From assembly GCA_023392115.1 (NCBI GenBank), contig JAEVZT010000484.1:1-5009 (forward strand): a stretch of 5,009 nt of DNA, in the 5' to 3' direction. Source of the stretch: Chloroflexota bacterium (GTDB taxonomy: Bacteria; Chloroflexota; Anaerolineae; Aggregatilineales; Phototrophicaceae). The position numbers were made by a program, and so were the translations under genes. The stretch's first letter is position 1. Each line of letters opens with the position of its first letter. The notes below the pieces were generated by a model, which saw nothing but the letters and a program-made list of their open reading frames with translations, did no database searches and was not told where the DNA came from. Shown one piece after another: positions 1 through 5,009 of this stretch.

Positions 1-2069
1 CTGACCGCCGGTTCGATCTGCGCGGTTGCCACCGCAAGCGCGGTGATACTCAACTGACCGCCTTTCGCCTTCAGCGCGAATTTGACTGCACCCGCCAGCC
101 GCGCAAGGAACGCCTGCGGATCGTCCATGCCCGGATCGACGGCGAAGAGGTAGACCGTCTTCGGCGCGACGCGCTTGACCGCCCCCTTGAGCAGCGCCGG
201 ACTCGGTGGGATTGTATAGATAGCCAGCGTTGAGGAAGGCTGCAAATCGGCGCGTGTCACGCCGACCTTTCCCTGCGCTTCGCTCCAGACTTGAAGATCG
301 GGATGCTGAGCCCGCAGTGCCTCGACGGCGGCGTGTGGATTTGGTTCGGCGCGGCAGTCGACGATCTCGAACGGCAGACCAAGTACCTCGACAGCGCCTT
401 CGGCAAGCCGCCAGTCGACCCACTCGATTTGCAGCCGCTGCTCGCCCTTGTAGTCGCTCATGCGCGGGACGAACGCCAGATCGACGCGCGCCGACGGCAG
501 ATGCGCGCCGCCGCCACCCCACCAGATAACGCGGGCGGTGTTCCCGCCGCGGTCTTCGACCGTCAGCCGCAGGTGATCGCCCCCGCGCCCGACCGTCCCG
601 TGACTCCTGATCGCTAGATCGCGCGCTGCCAGCACCAGCGGCGGGTTGCCAGCGCCGAACGGGGCGAGGCGTTCAATGTCGGCGACGAGTTCGGGCGTTA
701 TCTCGTCCAAGCCGACGTAACCGCTGATCTCGATCGTCGGCTCGGTTTTCGCGCCTGCCAGCTTCTTGACGGTGCGCGATAGGACGCGGCGCAGGTCGGG
801 GATACGTTCGGGCAGCAGGCTCAACCCCGCCGCCATCGTGTGACCGCCGAACGACAGCAACAGATCGCTGTGCTTTTCGAGCGCGGCGGTAATGTCGATC
901 CCGGCGACCGACCGCGCCGATCCGCGCGCCCGTTCGCCCTGCGGCGCTGCCAGCAGGATCACCGGACGGTGGTAGTCCTCGGCGAGGCGGTTGGCGACGA
1001 TGCCGAGCACGCCGCCGATCCACTGGGGATGCGCCAGCACGAGCGCGCGCGATTCGAGCAGCGCCGGATCGTTCTCGATCTGCGCCTGAGCCGCGCCGTA
1101 AATCTGGTCGACCTGTAACCTGCGCTCGGCGTTCAAGCCTTCGAGCATCAACGCAAGAATCCGTGCCCGTTCGGGATCGCGGGTCGTAAGGAGTTCGACG
1201 GCTTGGTTAGCGTCGCCGAGCCGCCCGAGGGCGTTCAGGCGCGGCGCGAGCGTGAAGCCGACGTGCTCTTCCGTCAGCCGATCGGCGGCAAGCCCCGTCT
1301 GCTCGAAGATCGCCCGCAATCCGAGACGTTCAGTTACGCACAGGCGATCGAGCCCGCGCTGGAGCAAATAGCGCGTGTCGCCGACCTGCAGGGCGACATC
1401 GCCGACGATCCCAAGCGCCACAAGATCGAGTAAATCTTCCCGTTCATGCCCGCTAATGGCGGCGATCAACAGGTAGGCGACGCCGACGCCGGGGAGTTCG
1501 CGCAGGGGATGGCTTTCACGCAGGCGCTTCGGGTTGATGGCGGCGAACGCCTGCGGCAGCGTCGGCGGCAAGTGGTGATGATCGGTGATGATCACGTCGA
1601 CATGGCGCTCGCTGGCGTAGTCAATAGCTTCATGGGCGGCGATGCCGGTGTCGCAGGTGATGACAAGCGTCACACCAGAGTCGATCAGCCTCACCAGATT
1701 GGGGATGTTGACGCCGTGACCCTCGCCCTCGCGCAGGGGGATGTGATAGCTGACATCCGCGCCAAGCTCGCGCAAGGCGAAGACGAGCAGGGCGGTGGCG
1801 GTTTGACCGTCGACGTCGAAGTCGCCCCAGATGGCGATCCGTTCGCGCTCGCGGATCGCCAGCAAGACGCGCTCGACGGCTTGCGCCATGTCGGGCAGGT
1901 CGAACGGAGACGCGGGACGATAGTGCGCCGGATCGAGGAACGCGCGCGCCCGCTCGGGATCGTCGATGCCACGCCGGACGAGCGTTTCGGCGATCAGCGT
2001 GTGCCCGCCGACGAGCCGCTGCATGGCGTCGGGGACGGTGACGGGGGTAGGGTCAATCCAGCGTTTCAC
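1..2069 (-). CDS. recJ: Single-stranded-DNA-specific exonuclease RecJ, C-terminus outside window
   Basis: RecJ degrades single-stranded DNA 5'-3' with Mn/Mg in recombination (RecF pathway), mismatch and base-excision repair. I translated this frame by hand: 689 codons without a stop, running off position 1. Visible motifs: GDFDVDG (82-88); EGHG (116-119); TCDTG (138-142); TDHHH with the name-giving DHH (162-166); PGVGVAY (193-199); GDV with a metal-site Asp224; PRLNALGR (276-283), the DHHA1 domain; WIGGVLGIVANR (350-361); GSARS (383-387); GGHTMAAG (408-415); PFGAGNPP (470-477). An OB-fold-like part follows to about 560, then a further domain (570-689 and beyond) as in long RecJ proteins. E. 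coli RecJ, at 577 residues, lacks such an extension. The start is the GTG at 2069, giving KRWIDP, a typical RecJ opening; the next in-frame ATG (2024) would remove the first 15 residues. No strong Shine-Dalgarno is seen, so translation probably depends on coupling to the nuclease gene, which stops 8 bases upstream. Confidence 0.95.
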   Translation of the reverse strand, partial: MKRWIDPTPVTVPDAMQRLVGGHTLIAETLVRRGIDDPERARAFLDPAHYRPASPFDLPDMAQAVERVLLAIRERERIAIWGDFDVDGQTATALLVFALRELGADVSYHIPLREGEGHGVNIPNLVRLIDSGVTLVITCDTGIAAHEAIDYASERHVDVIITDHHHLPPTLPQAFAAINPKRLRESHPLRELPGVGVAYLLIAAISGHEREDLLDLVALGIVGDVALQVGDTRYLLQRGLDRLCVTERLGLRAIFEQTGLAADRLTEEHVGFTLAPRLNALGRLGDANQAVELLTTRDPERARILALMLEGLNAERRLQVDQIYGAAQAQIENDPALLESRALVLAHPQWIGGVLGIVANRLAEDYHRPVILLAAPQGERARGSARSVAGIDITAALEKHSDLLLSFGGHTMAAGLSLLPERIPDLRRVLSRTVKKLAGAKTEPTIEISGYVGLDEITPELVADIERLAPFGAGNPPLVLAARDLAIRSHGTVGRGGDHLRLTVEDRGGNTARVIWWGGGGAHLPSARVDLAFVPRMSDYKGEQRLQIEWVDWRLAEGAVEVLGLPFEIVDCRAEPNPHAAVEALRAQHPDLQVWSEAQGKVGVTRADLQPSSTLAIYTIPPSPALLKGAVKRVAPKTVYLFAVDPGMDDPQAFLARLAGAVKFALKAKGGQLSITALAVATAQIEPAV

Positions 2070-2077
2070 GGCTAAGT
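2070..2077 (-). other. Eight-base nuclease-recJ junction, the only non-coding bases in the window
   Basis: The nuclease gene stops with TAG (2080-2078) and recJ begins with GTG (2069-2067). The short gap holds no promoter, terminator or clear Shine-Dalgarno sequence. Such close stop-start spacing is typical of termination-reinitiation within an operon, and it argues that recJ is co-transcribed with the nuclease. Confidence 0.7.
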
Positions 2078-2911
2078 CTAGAACTCGACTTCGGCAACTT
2101 GGTCGAGGCTGACGCCGGCGAAACCGGCATCGACCTCAATATCATCGTCACTCTCAAGAAACGACGCCGCTTTGTCGCCGCGCTTGCACAGCGACCGGTA
2201 GGTGCAGAAGCCGCAGCGGTGAACGTCCTCGGTCAGCGGGAAGTCGACCTCATCCGCCCGGCTGAGGATGTCGGCTGCCAGCCGTTCAAGCGTTTCGCCG
2301 TCGCGCCCGAACTGCTCGGCGCTGTAGGTGAAGACTTCGGGCTGGTCGGGGAACTCGGCGAACCAGTAGAGCATCGTCACCGACTCAGGCGCGATCGGCT
2401 GCCCATCGTTGAGATGGGCGCCCGCGCGGACGAGCAGATAGGGATAGACGATCGTTTGCAAGCGGCGGGCGAGTGTCTCGCGCTTCGGGCGGCGCAGCGA
2501 CGTTTTCCAGTCGACGATCACGGCGCGCGACCCCGACTCGACGGCGATCAGGTCGTACTTGGCGACCAGCCGCCGATCCGCCAGCGGCGCGGACAGCGCG
2601 ATCTCCGGTCTGTGATCGGTCGGCAGTTGGTTCAACTGGTCATAGGCGAGGAAGTTCGCCCACCACGCCTCGACGCGCTCGTCGTCAATCGTCGCGGCGA
2701 GCAGGTTCGCCGGAATGCCGACGAAATGCTGGTAGACGAGGCGGTGAAACTGAACCCCTTGCGCCATGTGTTCTTCGAACAGGCGCAGCGGCGCGCTCGG
2801 CGGGGCGGGGTACTGCAAGCCGGCGATGTATTTCAGGAAGAAACGGCGCGGGCAGTCGACGAAGTCCTGCAAGCTGCTCTGGCTGAACTGGAAATCAGCG
2901 GGCAGATTCAT
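2078..2911 (-). CDS. Stand-alone RecB/AddB/Cas4-type PD-(D/E)XK nuclease with Fe-S cluster cysteines
   Basis: A 277-residue predicted nuclease of the PD-(D/E)XK superfamily, cutting DNA with divalent metal. The catalytic core is visible in order: His56 in GVQFH, Asp120 in KYDLI, Asp134 and Lys136 in VIVDWKTS, and the Q-x3-Y motif at Gln152/Tyr156. One N-terminal cysteine (Cys20, in DCPRRFFLKY) plus a C-terminal triplet Cys233-x2-Cys236-x5-Cys242 match the 4Fe-4S 'staple' known from AddB, Cas4 and Dna2 nucleases. The opening residues FSQSSLQDFVDCPRRFF resemble the start of AddB/Cas4-like nuclease domains (S-x-S-x-L-x2-F/Y-x2-C-P). The last 25 residues are acidic (ESDDDIEVD...). No helicase motifs are present, so the domain is free-standing. 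The ATG at 2911 lies inside the end of the helicase gene, with GGAG ten bases upstream, which suggests translational coupling and a shared job with the helicase. A Cas4 role is unlikely because no cas genes or repeats are visible. The superfamily is near certain; the helicase partnership is inferred. Confidence 0.9.
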   Translation of the reverse strand: MNLPADFQFSQSSLQDFVDCPRRFFLKYIAGLQYPAPPSAPLRLFEEHMAQGVQFHRLVYQHFVGIPANLLAATIDDERVEAWWANFLAYDQLNQLPTDHRPEIALSAPLADRRLVAKYDLIAVESGSRAVIVDWKTSLRRPKRETLARRLQTIVYPYLLVRAGAHLNDGQPIAPESVTMLYWFAEFPDQPEVFTYSAEQFGRDGETLERLAADILSRADEVDFPLTEDVHRCGFCTYRSLCKRGDKAASFLESDDDIEVDAGFAGVSLDQVAEVEF

Positions 2912-5009
2912 TTTGCGTTTGCTCCAGATACGATTGCAGGGCGGCGAATGGAATCGCCTGCTTCTGGTCGCCGCGCCGCCCGCTGTTCCACGTCATGATC
3001 AGTTCGCGGCGGGCGCGGGTGATGCCGACGTAGAGCAGGCGCAGGCGCTCGGCGGCGTAGTCGACGCGCGCGTCTTCGGTCGCGCTGCCCTCGTGATAGT
3101 CGAAGGCGAGGTCGTCGGCAAGGAGTTTCAACTGCGCCAGCGCCTCGGCTTCGAGGTTCAAGCCGTCGCGCACGAACCAGCGTTCTGAGATGTACTGGTC
3201 GCCGGGTAGGGCGGATGGGAAATCGTAGTTGTTGACCGAAAGCAGGTAGACCCGATCCCATTCCAGCCCCTTCGCCGCGTGGATGGTGGCGATCGTCACC
3301 TTGCCCTTGTGCCGGTCAGGGTCGAAGCCGCGGTCGGCATCGTCGACGCCGAGGAAACGGCGTTCGTTCTTGGCGATGACCGCCAGTTCTTCGGTGAATT
3401 CGGGCAGCCGCGCCTGTGGGTGCGTCTCGCCGTAGTTGCGCAGCAGCACCGCCATGCTGTGGGCGACGGCGAGATCGGCGGAGCTCTGGAACAGGTCTTG
3501 TGCCAGAATCAGGATCAACTGGTCGATCGGCAGGATGACCGCTTCCTGCCAGCGCTGAACGAGCTTTCGGAAAGCGTCCAACTGCGTTCCGATTTCCGGA
3601 TCGGATTCGATCAGCGCGGCGATGCCTTCGTCGTCGCGCAGCCAGTCGCGCCCCAACTGCGGCGTGATGAAATCCTCGATGCGCGTGCATTTGCGGATCG
3701 CCTTGGCGACGGCGTTCAGGCGCGCGGCGAGAACTTCGTCGTCGCGTTCGTCGCGCCGCCAGACTTTGTAGACCGTCGCCAGAAACGGCGCGGATTCGGG
3801 GCTGCCGAGATAGTGAAGGACGTTGCCGAGCGCGCCCGCCGCTTCGCGCGTTGACGTCGTCGAGCGCAGCAGTTCAACGTACTCGAGGCGGTTATCGCGC
3901 GACGCCTTGAGCGCGTCGACAAGCTCGAAACCGCGTTTGTTGCGCGGGACGAGCACGGCACAGGTTTGATCGGGGTGTTCGGGCAGCCAGCGGCGCAGGT
4001 TTTCGACGACCGTCTGAATTTCCTCGACTGGCGTCAGCGCCTTGTCCATCAGGAAGATGCGCGACGTTTCGGCGGGCGGGTTCGGCTGCGGATCGCCGGG
4101 CGGCGTCGGCTGAATAAGCGGCGGCTGCAGCGGCTGGCGGTCGCGGATTACCGGGTTTGGGTGGCGTTCGAGCGTCCAGCCGATCAGGTGGTTGGCGAGG
4201 TCGATGATCGGCAGCGCGGAACGACCCGAGTTCGGCAGCTCGCGCGCCTGCACGTCGGGCTGCTTGAGGAAGCTCCACAGGTATTCCGGGCGGGCAGTGG
4301 TGAACGTTTCGTAGATCGCCTGATTCGGGTCGCCTACGCGCACCCAGTTACCGTCGTCGCCGACAAGCAAACGCAGGATCGTCTCTTGTAGGCGGCTGCT
4401 GTCCTGCGCCTCGTCTTCGAGGATGTATTTCCAGCGGCGGCGTAAACGGATCAGGTATGTCTCGTCAAGTTCGAGCGCGCGCAGTGCCAGCCGGATCAAG
4501 TCTTGAAAGTCGACGGCGCCGCGATAATTCAGACCGCGCTGGTAGCTGACGTAGATGCTGTAGCCCATCTCTGCGAGCGGCAGCCCAGTGCCAATTCGGT
4601 CGAGGCGGCGGCGGATGTCTTCGGGCAGCAGGCGTTCGTCTTTCGCCTGCTTGACGAATACGCGGGCGATGTTCGATACCAGATCGGGGATGTTTTCGCG
4701 GCGGACGTACTCGCGGCGGTTGTCGTCGAGGTCGGGCGACAGGAAGCGTTCGGCTTCGTCGCCGTGCGTCCGCACCCACGTCACCGCGGCGACCTGAAGA
4801 ATCGTCTCGGCTTCGCGCTCGTCGACGATCTGGAAGTCGTCAGCCAAGCCGACCAAGCCGGGGCGCTCGCGGACGATGTCGTTGCACAAGCCGTGGAGCG
4901 TTCGCACGCGGTAGCCTACGTTCGGCAGCAGCCCGTAAGCGCGGACAAATGCACCGACGCGGCGGCTGAAGTTCTCAACAGCCGAGTTGACGAGCGTCAC
5001 GATCAGAAC
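2895..5009 (-). CDS. UvrD/Rep-family (SF1A) ATP-dependent DNA helicase, N-terminus outside window
   Basis: An SF1A helicase that should translocate 3'-5' on single-stranded DNA using ATP. The frame is open to the window edge. The GTG at 5000 is an internal valine, not the start, because it lies inside motif Ia (VTLVNSAVENF), and the Walker A loop that must precede it is off the window. Counting that GTG as residue 1: motif Ib TLHGLC (34-39); DFQDLI (164-169); motif II DEAQD with the catalytic Asp-Glu (196-200); motif III VGDPNQAIY (222-230); motif IV in the altered form NSGRS (257-261); a proline-rich stretch (289-310); motif V TIHAAKGLEWD (572-582); motif VI LLYVGITRARRE with the arginine finger (655-666). 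Only about 35 residues follow motif VI, and no nuclease domain or cysteine cluster is present, unlike AddA, RecB or AdnB. The visible part is 704 residues, about the size of UvrD or PcrA once the missing N-terminus is added. It overlaps the next gene by 17 bases. The family is certain; the specific role (repair, resection or PcrA-like) is inferred. Confidence 0.93.
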   Translation of the reverse strand, partial: VLIVTLVNSAVENFSRRVGAFVRAYGLLPNVGYRVRTLHGLCNDIVRERPGLVGLADDFQIVDEREAETILQVAAVTWVRTHGDEAERFLSPDLDDNRREYVRRENIPDLVSNIARVFVKQAKDERLLPEDIRRRLDRIGTGLPLAEMGYSIYVSYQRGLNYRGAVDFQDLIRLALRALELDETYLIRLRRRWKYILEDEAQDSSRLQETILRLLVGDDGNWVRVGDPNQAIYETFTTARPEYLWSFLKQPDVQARELPNSGRSALPIIDLANHLIGWTLERHPNPVIRDRQPLQPPLIQPTPPGDPQPNPPAETSRIFLMDKALTPVEEIQTVVENLRRWLPEHPDQTCAVLVPRNKRGFELVDALKASRDNRLEYVELLRSTTSTREAAGALGNVLHYLGSPESAPFLATVYKVWRRDERDDEVLAARLNAVAKAIRKCTRIEDFITPQLGRDWLRDDEGIAALIESDPEIGTQLDAFRKLVQRWQEAVILPIDQLILILAQDLFQSSADLAVAHSMAVLLRNYGETHPQARLPEFTEELAVIAKNERRFLGVDDADRGFDPDRHKGKVTIATIHAAKGLEWDRVYLLSVNNYDFPSALPGDQYISERWFVRDGLNLEAEALAQLKLLADDLAFDYHEGSATEDARVDYAAERLRLLYVGITRARRELIMTWNSGRRGDQKQAIPFAALQSYLEQTQNESAR
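2922..2925 (-). promoter_or_regulatory. Probable ribosome binding site for the PD-(D/E)XK nuclease gene
   Basis: GGAG on the minus strand, ten bases before the ATG at 2911 and lying within the Leu-Glu codons near the end of the helicase gene. It supports the ATG at 2911 as the real start, and supports translation coupled to the upstream gene. The motif is only four bases long and the spacing is slightly wide, so this is suggestive only. Confidence 0.45.

Noticed and set aside
1574..1593. Perfect tandem 10-base direct repeat GGTGATGATC x2
   Set aside because: It falls exactly on the codons for the RecJ I-I-T-D-H-H-H motif, where Asp, His and Ile codons naturally give GATGATC-like strings. Only two copies are present, with no sign of a regulatory or mobile repeat.
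1446..2075. A 209-codon plus-strand open frame opposite the N-terminal half of recJ
   Set aside because: It is a shadow of recJ. It is low-complexity, rich in Asp, Gly and Val, has no recognisable fold or ribosome site, and the opposite strand carries the DHH motifs.
2078..2911. CRISPR-associated Cas4 as the identity of the nuclease
   Set aside because: Cas4 shares the fold and cysteine pattern, but there are no cas1/cas2 genes or repeat arrays and the neighbours are repair genes. The protein is also longer than a typical Cas4 of about 200 residues.
2099..2998. A 299-codon plus-strand open frame opposite the nuclease gene
   Set aside because: It is antisense to a gene with full catalytic motifs. 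Its translation is rich in Arg, Ala and Gly with no domain, and long antisense frames are expected in GC-rich coding DNA.
3279..3854. A 191-codon plus-strand open frame opposite the helicase
   Set aside because: It is antisense to helicase residues lying between and including conserved motifs. The composition is that of a mirrored reading frame and there is no independent support.
1..5009. Frequent GATC tetramers, considered as a site-specific enrichment such as HIP1 or Dam sites
   Set aside because: They largely coincide with common GC-rich codon pairs (GAT CGC, ATC GCC, GCG ATC). I found no clear copies of the HIP1 octamer GCGATCGC and cannot run a proper enrichment test.

Overview
The window is almost entirely protein-coding, and all three real genes lie on the minus strand, so it reads from the high-coordinate end to the low-coordinate end. 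In order of transcription they are: (1) an SF1A UvrD/Rep-family DNA helicase whose N-terminus lies beyond position 5009; (2) a small stand-alone PD-(D/E)XK nuclease of the RecB/AddB/Cas4 type, with the four cysteines of an iron-sulfur cluster; (3) the single-strand-specific exonuclease RecJ, whose C-terminus runs off position 1. The first two genes overlap by 17 bases and the second and third are separated by 8 bases, so this looks like one tightly packed operon for processing DNA ends. I see no tRNA, rRNA, CRISPR array, insertion sequence or transcription terminator. The only non-coding stretch is the 8-base gap at 2070-2077.

The sequence is GC-rich (roughly 60% by eye). The RecJ is of the long type (at least 689 residues), and the helicase has motif III and IV variants (QAIYETFTTA and NSGRS) that I associate loosely with Chloroflexota- and cyanobacteria-like UvrD proteins. 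My best guess is a chromosomal segment of a Chloroflexota bacterium (Anaerolineae-like). This is an inference from protein flavour only. Nothing suggests a phage, a plasmid or recent transfer.

Functionally, the set combines a translocase/helicase, a 4Fe-4S RecB-family nuclease and a 5'-3' single-strand exonuclease. In AddAB, AdnAB and RecBCD the helicase and nuclease domains are fused in large polypeptides. Here they appear as separate neighbouring genes followed by recJ, so the operon could be a dispersed end-resection module. That is the main point of interest. The individual families are well known, and I do not claim an entirely new system.
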